From NCBI RefSeq assembly GCF_024519455.1, contig NZ_JALJRY010000017.1, positions 1 to 64,000 on the forward strand: DNA of 64,000 nucleotides, given 5' to 3'. Positions 41,125-49,662 of this stretch are shown one piece after another. The position numbers and the translations under genes were made by a program. The DNA comes from Streptomyces sp. STR69. Lineage in GTDB: Bacteria; Actinomycetota; Actinomycetes; Streptomycetales; Streptomycetaceae. Position 1 is the first letter of the stretch. The number at the start of each line of letters is the position of its first letter. The notes beneath the pieces were generated by a model. The model was not told where the DNA came from, ran no database searches, and saw only the letters and a program-made list of their open reading frames with translations.

Positions 41125-42507
41125 CTATACGGCGGGCTCCGTCACCGTCTCCAACTCCCGGAGCGCGCGCCCGCGTTGGCGGACGACCCGCGTCCAGCCG
41201 ACCGCCGCCAGCGCCGCGACCGCCGCCACCGCGAGCGCCGTCAGCATCCCCGTCGTGTGCGATCCCGCGCTGTCCGCCGCCCTCGCCACCGGGTTGGGCA
41301 GGCCCAGGCGGTCCGCCAGCCAGCCGATCGCCGCCGTGGCCGTGACCAGGGCTCCCGTCACGCGAAGTGCGGGCTGTACCCGGAGGCGTGCCAGTACCAG
41401 CAGCGACGGCAACGCCAGGCAGACCAGCAGGAGTTGGACCAGTTCGATGCCCAGGTTGAAGGCCAGGAGGCTGGACGCCAACTGGCCGGTGGACAGGTGC
41501 ATTTCGGCGAGGACGAAGGAGAACGCCATGCCGTGGCCGAGGCCGAAGACGCCGGCCACGAGGGCTTCCTTGCCGGGGAAGAGCGGGCGGATCGCGTGGA
41601 CCGCGCCCACGAGGATGCTCGCCGCGATGAACGCCTCTATCGGTCGGCCGGGGATCTGGAGGTGGGTGAGGGCGCTGGCGGCGAGTGCGACCGAGTGGCC
41701 GACCGTGAAGGCGAGGGTGATGCGGCCGATGCGCGTGAGCGCCGCGCGGGGGCCGGCCGGACCGCCGTTCCAGCGGCCTCCCGCCGCCAACAGCGGTGCG
41801 GGCAGCAGCAGGATGAGCAGGAACAGGAGGTGGTCGGTGCCGGTGAGGATGTGGTTGGCGCCGAGTTGGAGCATGGCTGCGAAGCCTCGCCACGCGCTGC
41901 CCTTGCCCAGGTCGACCGTCAGTGGTGGGACCTTCATGTGTCGGACGTCGAGGCGGATGGTGCCCACCTGGGTGGCGCCGTCGCCGGTGACCCGGCCGGC
42001 CGCCCAGTCCTGACGTACCGTCACCAGGGTTATGTGGGTGACTACTTGGTGCACGATCACGTCGTAGTCGAAGGTGAAATGGCGTACGTCGGCGCCGGTG
42101 GGCGGGGTGAGTACGGCCTTGGCGACCAGCTCGCGGTAGGGGCCGGTGGAGGTCTGTTCGGTGCGGCTGAGGCTCAGGGCGCCGATGGTGACCTGCCATG
42201 CCTGGCCCTTGAGGGTGGTCGGGTGGATGTGGGCGGCGAGGTAGGTGCGGATCGCCTTGGCCCTGGTGGGGAGGGCGGACGATGCGACGGTGTTGAGGTC
42301 GATGCCGCTGGCCGTGGTGAAGTCGCCCACCGGCAGGGCCAGTTGGGCGGTGACGGAGTCCTTGTACACGTCGAGCTGGACCACCGAGTGCGGCATCGGG
42401 TGCGCGGCGGCCGGCGACGCTCCGAGCAGGAGCGCCGCCGGTACCACGATCGCGATCCCGGCCACCAGGCGAAGCGCTGTGGTCAGCCAAGTTCGCGGTC
42501 GGGTCAT
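41125..42507 (-). CDS. HupE/UreJ-like membrane protein
   Basis: A 460-aa membrane protein. A signal peptide (about 1-36, AAAHPMPHSVV) is followed by an extracellular beta region (to about 205) and then 7-8 transmembrane helices with the HupE/UreJ signature: LGANHILTGTDHLLFLLILLLP, GHSVALAAS and GLGHGMAFSF. The His-rich helices suggest metal transport, as in nickel/cobalt HupE, but the metal is unproven. ATG 42507 overlaps the stop of the DUF3500 gene in ATGA, so the two are coupled. Confidence 0.85.
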   Translation of the reverse strand: MTRPRTWLTTALRLVAGIAIVVPAALLLGASPAAAHPMPHSVVQLDVYKDSVTAQLALPVGDFTTASGIDLNTVASSALPTRAKAIRTYLAAHIHPTTLKGQAWQVTIGALSLSRTEQTSTGPYRELVAKAVLTPPTGADVRHFTFDYDVIVHQVVTHITLVTVRQDWAAGRVTGDGATQVGTIRLDVRHMKVPPLTVDLGKGSAWRGFAAMLQLGANHILTGTDHLLFLLILLLPAPLLAAGGRWNGGPAGPRAALTRIGRITLAFTVGHSVALAASALTHLQIPGRPIEAFIAASILVGAVHAIRPLFPGKEALVAGVFGLGHGMAFSFVLAEMHLSTGQLASSLLAFNLGIELVQLLLVCLALPSLLVLARLRVQPALRVTGALVTATAAIGWLADRLGLPNPVARAADSAGSHTTGMLTALAVAAVAALAAVGWTRVVRQRGRALRELETVTEPAV

Positions 42508-43796
42508 GAGAAGGTGAACTCGCTGCCGTAGTCGCGGGTGTGGTCGCGGTACACGGTGTGGTAGTGGATCTGGTCCCGGTACACGACACCGTTCTGGCAG
42601 ACGAACTCGACCCAGACGCCGGGGCCGTCGATGCGCACGTAGTCGCCCTGGGTGTCGAGGGCGGTGGTGCCGGAGTAGGCGACGTAGGTCTGGTTCAGCT
42701 CGTGCTCGTACGTCTTCATGAGCTTCTTCGCGGTGGCGTCGTCCACGTTGGCGATCCAGGGGTGGATGGCCTTGAGGACCAGCTGCTTCTGCTTCGGGGA
42801 GAGCGTACTGACCTTGATCCCCTCCTTCGTCTCCGGGAACTGGCCGTCCTGGCCCGGGCCGAGGAGTACATCGCTGAAGGACTCCGACAGCTTGGCGGTG
42901 GCCAGCTGCTCCGTGCTGAGGCTGCCGGTGAGGGCGAGCAGGCCGTCGCGCATGGTCGCGAGCGGTGAGTACGTGGTGCCGTCGTCGTCGGTCCAGGTGG
43001 TGGGCTCGACGCCGACGAAGAACGGGCTGGCGCCCGCCACCTTGCCGTTCTTGTAGGTGAGGTTGAGGGCCAAGTGATGGCCGCCGAAGTGCAGTTGCCA
43101 GGTGCCGGTGGCGGAGGGGGTGCCGAGGAAGGCGAGGAAGTAGACGCCGCTGCCGTAGCCGCCGAGGCCGCCGCCTCCGGTGCCGCCGGAGGGCGGGGTG
43201 CCGGTCGGGACGTCGGTCGGCGCGTCGGTGGCCGTCGAGGTCGGGGTCGCCGTGGCGGTGTCGGTGGCGGACGGGTCCGCGGAGGCCGTGCTCGACGCGG
43301 TGTCCGACGGTGCCGGGCCCGCGGAGCTGGTGCTCTGGGCCGAGTTGAGCACGTCGTCGGCCTTGATGATCTGCGTGATCTGGTCGTACCCGGTGTTCTT
43401 GCCGGTGCCCGTGGCGAGCTTCAACACCTTCATGGCGGCGGCCAGTTGGGTGTCCGTCAGGGAGCCGAGCTGGATGCCGGGACGGCAGGACGAGCCGCAC
43501 GGGAGGTTCGACCACGCGGTGGCGTTGGCCTGCGTGAGGTCGAGCAGGGTGGAGGCCTGCTGGTCGGCGTCCAGCGTGTTCAGGAACTCGTTGGCCGCGC
43601 TGACCACGGCTGCGGTGCCGGTCGCCTTCTTGTCGACCGGGCGCTTGACGCCTGCGGCCGACTTTCCGGTCCGGGTGTCCGTCGAGGCATTCGCCACGGC
43701 GAAACCGCCGCCGACCAGCACAATTGCGGTAACGGCTCCGGCTATGCCGCGCCAGGTCCGTCTCGTGCGTACCAGACGGGTTCTGTCTCTGCTCAC
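42504..43796 (-). CDS. Secreted DUF3500 protein
   Basis: A 430-aa exported protein. A signal (about residues 14-38) precedes a DUF3500 body: NEFLNTLDADQQASTLLDL, WSNLPCG, then a Ser/Thr/Asp-rich low-complexity insert (about 150-205), FLGTPSATGTWQLHFGGHHLALNLTY, FFVGVEPTTW and a His-rich C-terminus (IHYHTVYRDHTRDYG). The histidines (FGGHHLA, HYHTVYRDH) suggest metal binding. GTG 43796 follows AAAGGAG. It is coupled by ATGA to the HupE-like gene, so a metal-acquisition pair is a reasonable inference. Confidence 0.85.
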   Translation of the reverse strand: MSRDRTRLVRTRRTWRGIAGAVTAIVLVGGGFAVANASTDTRTGKSAAGVKRPVDKKATGTAAVVSAANEFLNTLDADQQASTLLDLTQANATAWSNLPCGSSCRPGIQLGSLTDTQLAAAMKVLKLATGTGKNTGYDQITQIIKADDVLNSAQSTSSAGPAPSDTASSTASADPSATDTATATPTSTATDAPTDVPTGTPPSGGTGGGGLGGYGSGVYFLAFLGTPSATGTWQLHFGGHHLALNLTYKNGKVAGASPFFVGVEPTTWTDDDGTTYSPLATMRDGLLALTGSLSTEQLATAKLSESFSDVLLGPGQDGQFPETKEGIKVSTLSPKQKQLVLKAIHPWIANVDDATAKKLMKTYEHELNQTYVAYSGTTALDTQGDYVRIDGPGVWVEFVCQNGVVYRDQIHYHTVYRDHTRDYGSEFTFS

Positions 43797-43984
43797 GAAC
43801 GACTCCTTTGATTCCAGTAATTCCAGAGATTCCGCTCGTCAGCGGAGCGCCGACCGGCCGTTCGCGCGATTGTTGACAACATTATCGAGGTTCTTACCGA
43901 AATCTCAATGGACCGTCACGTGGATAAAATAAGTTTCAGGTTCCACAGCAATGCGGCCCGAATTCAGAGAATTCACTCAGGCAT

Positions 43985-44016
43985 TTGACAGGTTAAGCTT
44001 GTCGCGCGAATAGGGT
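43985..44016 (+). promoter_or_regulatory. Candidate sigma-70-type promoter
   Basis: TTGACA (43985-43990) is followed by TAGGGT (44011-44016) with a 20-bp spacer, or by AATAGG with 18 bp. It lies in an AT-rich stretch 24 bp before the small membrane protein gene at 44041. The spacing is on the long side. Confidence 0.45.
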
Positions 44017-44040
44017 TTCCTGCTACCGGAGAGGCACATC

Positions 44041-44352
44041 ATGGCCAAGGTCCCGAACATCCCCAGCGCGGCGGTCGCCGCGGGCGGGCTCGTCGGTGGG
44101 TACGGCGTGGCCCGCTGGACGAAGAAGCGTCAACTGGGCGGGGCCGTACTGGTCGTTGCCGGGGCCACCGCCGCGCAGCAGTGGCGGCAGCGGGCCGGCG
44201 GAAAGGCGGCGGGCGCGCTCACCGTCGCCTATGTCGCCGCGTTCGCCGGGTCCCACCCGCTGGCCAAGAAGGTCGGCGCCTGGCCCGCCGTCCTCGGCGT
44301 CGCGGGCGCCGTCGCCCTCGCGTCCTGGGTGGTCGCCGACCGGCAGGCGTGA
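44041..44352 (+). CDS. Small hydrophobic membrane protein
   Basis: A 103-aa protein with three or four Ala/Gly/Val-rich hydrophobic stretches separated by short basic loops (RWTKKRQ, QQWRQRAGGK) and no known motif. ATG 44041 follows GGAGAGG. It has a recognisable promoter of its own. Its function is unknown. Confidence 0.75.
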   Translation: MAKVPNIPSAAVAAGGLVGGYGVARWTKKRQLGGAVLVVAGATAAQQWRQRAGGKAAGALTVAYVAAFAGSHPLAKKVGAWPAVLGVAGAVALASWVVADRQA

Positions 44353-44395
44353 CCCCGGACGCGTTGTCACCAAGAAGCGTGTCCGCTACGGCCGT

Positions 44396-44818
44396 TCAGC
44401 AGCCGTGGGCCGACAGCACGCCCTCCGTCGAGTCCTCCTCGCACGGCCGGAAGCGTCGGCCCACCGCCGATGCCACCAGCACCCCCACACCGATCACGAG
44501 CGTCGCGAACGCCCACTGCTGGGGCCACTCGGCCTCGTCGGGCCAGTTGGTGTACCCGCGCGGGTGGGTGACGTACATCAGGCCGGCCGGGGGCACCGCC
44601 ACCAGCAGGACCGGCCAGGCCGGGTCGTCGCGGCGGCCGAGGTAGCCCGCCAGGAGCAGCAGAAGCACCGCGAGGACCAGCGCGCCCGGCACGGACGCCC
44701 CCGTCCAGGCGACGCACACGAAGTACGCCGCCGACGCGAGGGCGGCGCCGAGGGTGCGGATCAGCCAGCGTTCCGGCCAGGTGCGCGTCCGCAGGGGGCT
44801 CAGCAGCTTCTCGGTCAT
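44396..44818 (-). CDS. Small integral membrane protein
   Basis: A 140-aa protein with four predicted transmembrane helices (about 22-40, 43-60, 67-82, 103-120) and a short cytoplasmic tail ending GVLSAHGC. No motif is recognised. It converges on the preceding membrane-protein gene. The ATG lies next to TACGTATG, and the leader appears very short. Confidence 0.7.
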   Translation of the reverse strand: MTEKLLSPLRTRTWPERWLIRTLGAALASAAYFVCVAWTGASVPGALVLAVLLLLLAGYLGRRDDPAWPVLLVAVPPAGLMYVTHPRGYTNWPDEAEWPQQWAFATLVIGVGVLVASAVGRRFRPCEEDSTEGVLSAHGC

Positions 44819-44928
44819 ACGTACGAGGGTTCCCCGGTGCGCCGGGGCCGCAACAGAGTACGCGTACTCAGATCCGGCGAACTCGGGTTCGGCAGCCTCG
44901 GATCCGGGAGCGTCAGGTCCTCCCGCTC

Positions 44929-46275
44929 CTACACCCCCACCAGCCGCGACACCGTGTAGATCAGCAGTCCCGCCAACGACCCCACCACCGTGCCGTTGAT
45001 CCGGATGAACTGCAGGTCGCGGCCGATGTTCGCCTCGATCTTGCGGGTCGTGTGTTCCGCGTCCCAGCCCGCCACCGTGTCCGTGATCAGGGAGGTGATC
45101 TCCTTGCGGTAGGTGGTGACGACGTACACCGCGGCACCCTCGACCCAGCCGTCGACCTTCTCCTGGAGCTTCGGTTCGACCGCCATCCGCGCGCCGAGCG
45201 ACAGCAGCGAGGCCCGCACCCGCAGCCGTAGCTCACTGCGTTCGTCCTCGGCGGCCGACACGATCATCGAGCGTACGGACGTCCAGGCGCTGGCGATCAG
45301 GTCCTGGACCTCACCGCGGCCGAGGACCTCGCCCTTGAGGCGTTCCACGCGGGCGCGGGTGTCCGTGTCGGACTGGAGGTCGGCGGCGAAGTCGCCGAGG
45401 AAGCGGTCCAGGGCGCCGCGGGCCGGGTGGGAGGGCATGTCGCGCATCTCGGTGACGAAGCGGAGCAGCTCCTTGTAGACGCGCTCGCCGATCCGCTTGT
45501 CGACGAATCTCGGGGTCCAGCCGGGCGCGCCGCCCTCGACGGCGTCCATGACCTGCTCGTCGTGCAGGACGAGCCAGTCGTGCGCGCGGGTGACGATCAG
45601 GTCGACGACCCGCTTGTGACCGCCGTCGGCGACGATCTTCTCCAGCATCTTACCGATGCCGGGCGCGATCTCCTGGGCGTCGGCGCGACGGGTGATCGCC
45701 TCGCCGACGACCGCCTGGACGTCGGAGTCGCGCAGGACGGTGAGGGCTCCTCGGAGTGCGGCCGACAGCTCCGCCGTCACCCGGTCGGCGTGGTCCGGTA
45801 CGGCCAGCCAGGCGCCGAGCCGGCTGCCGATGCCGACGGCGCGCAGACGCTGCCGTACGACCTCCTCGGAGAGGAAGTTCTCGCCGACGAACTCGCCCAG
45901 GGAGACGCCCAGTTGGTCCTTCTTGGTGGGGATGATCGCGGTGTGCGGGATGGGCAGGCCGAGCGGGTGGCGGAAGAGGGCGGTGACCGCGAACCAGTCG
46001 GCCATCGCGCCGACCATGCCGGCCTCGGCCGCCGCGGCGACATAGCCCGCCCAGGGGCCCGCGCCCGCGTTCGACGCCCACTTGGCGAGGACGTACACGA
46101 CGGCCACGAAGAGCAGCAGGGCCAGCGCCGTCAGCTTCATCCGGCGTACGCCGCGCTGCTTCTCCTCGTCGGCCGCGCTGAACGTGGTCATCGTGCGGCG
46201 GGAGGGCGACCCGTCGCCCTCAGCGGCCACTTCCGTACGTTCCATCCGCTCCACCCGTTCGCCGGTACCGTGCAT
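44929..46275 (-). CDS. DUF445 membrane protein
   Basis: A 448-aa protein of the DUF445 (YjiN-like) family. After a hydrophilic N-terminus, one transmembrane helix (about 47-68) leads into the signature GMVGAMADWFAVTALFRHPLGLPIPHTAIIPTKKD. A long helical domain follows, then a C-terminal transmembrane helix (VVGSLAGLLIYTVSRLVG). ATG 46275 follows AGGAAGGGA at 5 nt; an ATG ten codons later is possible. The function is not established. Confidence 0.88.
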   Translation of the reverse strand: MHGTGERVERMERTEVAAEGDGSPSRRTMTTFSAADEEKQRGVRRMKLTALALLLFVAVVYVLAKWASNAGAGPWAGYVAAAAEAGMVGAMADWFAVTALFRHPLGLPIPHTAIIPTKKDQLGVSLGEFVGENFLSEEVVRQRLRAVGIGSRLGAWLAVPDHADRVTAELSAALRGALTVLRDSDVQAVVGEAITRRADAQEIAPGIGKMLEKIVADGGHKRVVDLIVTRAHDWLVLHDEQVMDAVEGGAPGWTPRFVDKRIGERVYKELLRFVTEMRDMPSHPARGALDRFLGDFAADLQSDTDTRARVERLKGEVLGRGEVQDLIASAWTSVRSMIVSAAEDERSELRLRVRASLLSLGARMAVEPKLQEKVDGWVEGAAVYVVTTYRKEITSLITDTVAGWDAEHTTRKIEANIGRDLQFIRINGTVVGSLAGLLIYTVSRLVGV

Positions 46276-46381
46276 ATTGTCCCTTCCTGACCGACTCCCG
46301 GGACAGAACAGGAGTTCCCGACGTCACCCGAAAGTGCAGAATGGCAGGGCCCTGCCACTCACCCGAGGAGATCCGCACCGC

Positions 46382-47731
46382 GTGACCAAGCGTCGTACTG
46401 GGGGCGTGGGGGTGTCCCCCACAAAGCAGCGTGCCCTGCTGTCCGCGATCATCACCCTGATCGTGGCCGTTTCCGCCTGCATATACGTCGGTGTCTCCGC
46501 CGGTGACGGAACCCGCGACGCCGGGACGACCTCCGCCGGGGCCCACTCCGCCGCCCCCGCCTCGACCGGTATCTGGGTCGGCGCCTGGTCCGCCGCCCCG
46601 GTGGGCGGCGAGCCCGGCACCGGGCCGACGGGCATGGCGGGCCGCTCGGTGCGCAACATCGTCCACACGAGCGCCGCCGGGACGAGCGCCCGGATCACCC
46701 TCTCCAACCTCTACGGCCGGTCCCCGCTGACTCTCACCCACGCCTCGATCGCCCTCGCGGCCGGCCACAACAGTTCCGCCGCGGCCCCCGGCACCATGCG
46801 CCGGCTGACCTTCAGCGGCGCCACCTCCGTCACCGTCCCGGCCGGGCAGCAGGCCCTGAGCGACGCCGTACGCCTCCAAGTCCCGCAGGGCGCCGACGTG
46901 TTGGTCACCACCTACGCCCCCGCCGGTTCGGGCCCGGTCACCTTCCACCCGTACGCCCGGCAGACCTCGTACCTGGCCGACGGCGACCGTGTCGAGAACC
47001 CGAGCGGCGCGCCTTACACCCAACGGACCTCGGTGTGGCGCTACTTGACCGCGCTGGACGTGCTGAGTCGCGACGCGACCGGCACGGTCGTCGCGTTCGG
47101 CGACTCGATAACCGACGGGTCCACCTCCACCCAGAGCGCCAACCGCCGCTGGCCGGACGCCTTTTCGCAGCGGCTGAGCGCGGCCGTGGCAGCCGGACGA
47201 AAGGACGTGCCGCGCTACAGCGTCGTCAACGAGGGCATCAGCGGCAACCAGATACTCACCAGCCAGGCCGGCCGGCCCGCCGAGAACCAGGACGGCCTGA
47301 CCCGCTTCGCCCGTGATGTGCTCGACCGCCCGAACGTCAAGGTCGTCATCGTCGACCTCGGCGTCAACGACACCCTGCACGACGCCGACTCCGACGCGAT
47401 CCTGGCCGGTCTGCGCGCCCTGGTCCGCCAGGCCCACGCCCACGGCGTCAAGGTCGTCGGCGCGACCCTGATGCCCTTCGGCGGCTACCCCCGGTACTCG
47501 GCGGCCCGGGACGCCGTACGGCAGCGGGTCAACGCGGAGATCAGGAGCGGCACGGTGTACGACGCCGTCGTCGACTTCGACAAGGCGCTGCGCGACCCGT
47601 ACGACCCGCGCAGATACGCCTCCGAGTACGACTCGGGCGATCACCTCCACCCCGGTGACCGGGGCTACCGCAAGATGGCCGACACCATCGACCTGGCCGA
47701 CCTCAAGGGCGCGGTCCCCGCCCGGTTGTGA
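46382..47731 (+). CDS. Secreted SGNH/GDSL hydrolase
   Basis: A 449-aa exported esterase-type enzyme. An N-terminal signal or anchor helix (about 14-36) is followed by an accessory beta domain (WVGAWSAAPVGGEPG... to about 215) and the SGNH domain: VVAFGDSITDG (Ser242), NEGISGNQ, DLGVNDTL (Asn) and SGDHLHPGDRGY (Asp, His). This matches Streptomyces secreted lipases/esterases of the SGNH class. GTG 46382 has GAGGAG about 11 nt upstream. It is divergent from the DUF445 gene. Confidence 0.88.
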   Translation: MTKRRTGGVGVSPTKQRALLSAIITLIVAVSACIYVGVSAGDGTRDAGTTSAGAHSAAPASTGIWVGAWSAAPVGGEPGTGPTGMAGRSVRNIVHTSAAGTSARITLSNLYGRSPLTLTHASIALAAGHNSSAAAPGTMRRLTFSGATSVTVPAGQQALSDAVRLQVPQGADVLVTTYAPAGSGPVTFHPYARQTSYLADGDRVENPSGAPYTQRTSVWRYLTALDVLSRDATGTVVAFGDSITDGSTSTQSANRRWPDAFSQRLSAAVAAGRKDVPRYSVVNEGISGNQILTSQAGRPAENQDGLTRFARDVLDRPNVKVVIVDLGVNDTLHDADSDAILAGLRALVRQAHAHGVKVVGATLMPFGGYPRYSAARDAVRQRVNAEIRSGTVYDAVVDFDKALRDPYDPRRYASEYDSGDHLHPGDRGYRKMADTIDLADLKGAVPARL

Positions 47732-47740
47732 ACCGGCGGA

Positions 47741-47780
47741 TCAGTCCCCGTCAGTCCCCGTCAGTCCCAGATCAGTCCCA
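47741..47780. repeat. Tandem 10-bp repeat between convergent genes
   Basis: TCAGTCCCCG occurs twice, followed by the near copies TCAGTCCCAG and ATCAGTCCCA. It lies between the SGNH stop and the DUF1707 stop and includes the latter. Confidence 0.6.
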
Positions 47781-48629
47781 GTCGCGGTGCCTGCGCTCCC
47801 GCCGCTCCCGGTGCCGCTCCCGCCGCTCCTCGTGCCGTTCGCGCCGTTCCTCGTGCCGACGGCGCATCGCGTCGCGGTGCTCCTCCATGGCCTCGCGATG
47901 GGCGTCGTCCAGGCCGGACAGCGCGTCTCGGTGGGAGCCGTAGAGCTCCTTCGTCGACGAACCGCCCTCCAGTTTCTGCCGGCGCCGCTCCTCCTTGAGC
48001 CGCTGACGCTCGGCCCGGGGGAGCTTGCGTTCCACGCCGACCCCGCCCCAGAAGGCGAAGCCCGTGATGATCACGCGCGGGGCGCCGGGGTCGCCCGGCA
48101 CGCCCTCCTGGCTGTGGTCGAAGCCGCCCATGATGCCGATGCCGCGCACGACGACCTCGACGCCCGGCGGCACGATGATCTGCGCACCGCCCATGATCGC
48201 GATGCAGTTGATCTCGACCTCGCGGTCCGCGAAGTTCGCCTCGCGCAGGTCGATCTCGCCGCCGCCCCAGAAGGCGACGGCGGTGAACCGCTTGGGGACC
48301 GTCCAGCGGCCCTTGCGCTGGAACCCGGACATGATGGCCACGGCAGCGGTCGAGGACCCTTCGCCGCCGACGATCCGCCCGGCCCAACTCCCGCTCTCCA
48401 CCGGCTCCTTGACCATGCTCACCGGCGGCGGGGTGACCCCGGGGGCCGGCAGGTCGCGGGTGATGGGGGTCAGTTCGGCGTACGTCCGCGCCTTGTACGT
48501 CGCCTCAAGACGCTCCTCGAACTCCTCCATGTCGAGCCGGCCCTCGGCGACGGCGTCGCGCAGGACCTCGGCGACTCGCTCACGGTCGGCATCGGATGCG
48601 CGAAGCTCCGGGACTGCGTCGTCGGTCAT
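47772..48629 (-). CDS. DUF1707 protein with LiaF-like domain and charged C-terminal helix
   Basis: A 285-aa protein. DUF1707 is at residues about 8-62 (LRASDADRERVAEVLRDAVAEGRLDMEEFEERL). A LiaF-like beta region (about 95-205) has repeating IMGG/FWGG turns (AIMSGFQRKGRW, AFWGGGEIDL, CIAIMGGAQI, GIMGGFDHS). The last 75 residues form a highly charged helix with ERRERHEERRERH repeats. LiaF-type proteins modulate envelope-stress signalling. The gene is leaderless with TAGGCT 7 nt before the ATG. Confidence 0.85.
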   Translation of the reverse strand: MTDDAVPELRASDADRERVAEVLRDAVAEGRLDMEEFEERLEATYKARTYAELTPITRDLPAPGVTPPPVSMVKEPVESGSWAGRIVGGEGSSTAAVAIMSGFQRKGRWTVPKRFTAVAFWGGGEIDLREANFADREVEINCIAIMGGAQIIVPPGVEVVVRGIGIMGGFDHSQEGVPGDPGAPRVIITGFAFWGGVGVERKLPRAERQRLKEERRRQKLEGGSSTKELYGSHRDALSGLDDAHREAMEEHRDAMRRRHEERRERHEERRERHRERRERRHRDWD

Positions 48630-48636
48630 ACAGCGC

Positions 48637-48642
48637 AGCCTA
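48637..48642 (-). promoter_or_regulatory. -10 box of leaderless DUF1707 gene
   Basis: On the minus strand TAGGCT is followed by 7 nt and then ATG 48629. Confidence 0.5.
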
Positions 48643-48682
48643 CGAGACCGTTCGACGGAGGGCTACGAGGGGCAACGAGGGA

Positions 48683-49660
48683 CTACGAGACCGCCTTCTC
48701 CGCCTGCTCCGCGTACATCTTCGCGATGACCGCCTCGATGTCCGGCTCCCGCACCGACAGATCCACCATCGGGTACTCCGCCGCGATCCGCGCCACCAGC
48801 GGAGCCGCCGACGCCGACGCCGGGAACGTCAGCCACTGCCGCGGGCCCTCCACCTTCACCACCCGCGCGTCCGGCACCTCGATCGGCGGCAACTCCCGCT
48901 CCAGGTCCACCACAAGGGTCCGCTCGCTCTCTCCCGCCTCGTGCAGCCCGGTGAGCGGACCGTCGTACATCAGACGGCCGTGGTCGATGACCATCACGCG
49001 CGAGCACAACTGCTCGATGTCCTGGAGGTCATGGGTGGTGAGCAGGACCGTGGTGCCCCGCTCGGCGTTCAACTCCCGCAGGAACTCCCGCACTTTGGCC
49101 TTGGAGATGACATCGAGGCCGATGGTCGGCTCGTCGAGGTAGAGCACCTCGGGGTCGTGCAGCAGCGCCGCCGCGATGTCGCCGCGCATCCGCTGGCCGA
49201 GCGAGAGCTGACGTACGGGGACGTCCAACAGGGCGCCCAGTTCGAGGAGTTCGACACAGCGGTCGAGGTTCTCGGCGTAACGGGCGTCCGGGATGCGGTA
49301 CATGCGGTGCATCAGCTTGTACGAGTCGATCAGCGGGAGGTCCCACCACAGGGTCGTACGCTGCCCGAACACCACGCCGATGCGGTGCGCGAGCCGGGTG
49401 CGCTCACGGGACGGGTCGATGCCGGCCACCCGCAGCCGGCCCCCGGACGGGGTGAGGATGCCGGTCAGCATCTTGATGGTGGTCGACTTCCCGGCGCCGT
49501 TCGGCCCGATGTAGCCGACCATCTCACCGCGCGCCACGGCGAAGGAGATCGAGTCGACGGCCCGCACCTGGCGCCGCTCCCGTTTCATGAACCCGGTCTT
49601 CTTGCGCACGTCGAAGACCTTCTCGACGCGGTCCAGCTCGATGAACGCCTGCTCTGTCAC
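48683..49660 (-). CDS. ABC transporter ATP-binding protein
   Basis: A 325-aa nucleotide-binding subunit. Walker A is GPNGAGKST (about 53-61), the Q loop is VVFGQRTTLWWD, the signature is LSLGQRMRGDIA, and Walker B is VLYLDEPTIGLD with H loop THD. The Gln-Arg-Met signature and the VEKVFDV start are those of the daunorubicin-resistance/viologen type (ABC-2 export). It starts at GTG 49660, 2 nt after the permease stop, and is third in a permease-permease-ATPase operon. The cargo is unknown. Confidence 0.92.
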   Translation of the reverse strand: MTEQAFIELDRVEKVFDVRKKTGFMKRERRQVRAVDSISFAVARGEMVGYIGPNGAGKSTTIKMLTGILTPSGGRLRVAGIDPSRERTRLAHRIGVVFGQRTTLWWDLPLIDSYKLMHRMYRIPDARYAENLDRCVELLELGALLDVPVRQLSLGQRMRGDIAAALLHDPEVLYLDEPTIGLDVISKAKVREFLRELNAERGTTVLLTTHDLQDIEQLCSRVMVIDHGRLMYDGPLTGLHEAGESERTLVVDLERELPPIEVPDARVVKVEGPRQWLTFPASASAAPLVARIAAEYPMVDLSVREPDIEAVIAKMYAEQAEKAVS

Positions 49661-49662
49661 CC

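Noticed and set aside
41125..43515. A 796-codon frame apparently fusing the HupE-like gene to upstream sequence
   Set aside because: The first 336 codons are the out-of-frame shadow of the DUF3500 gene; the true HupE-like start is at 42507.
26000..44000. Prophage or integrative element
   Set aside because: No integrase, portal, terminase, replication or conjugation genes and no flanking att repeats could be seen.
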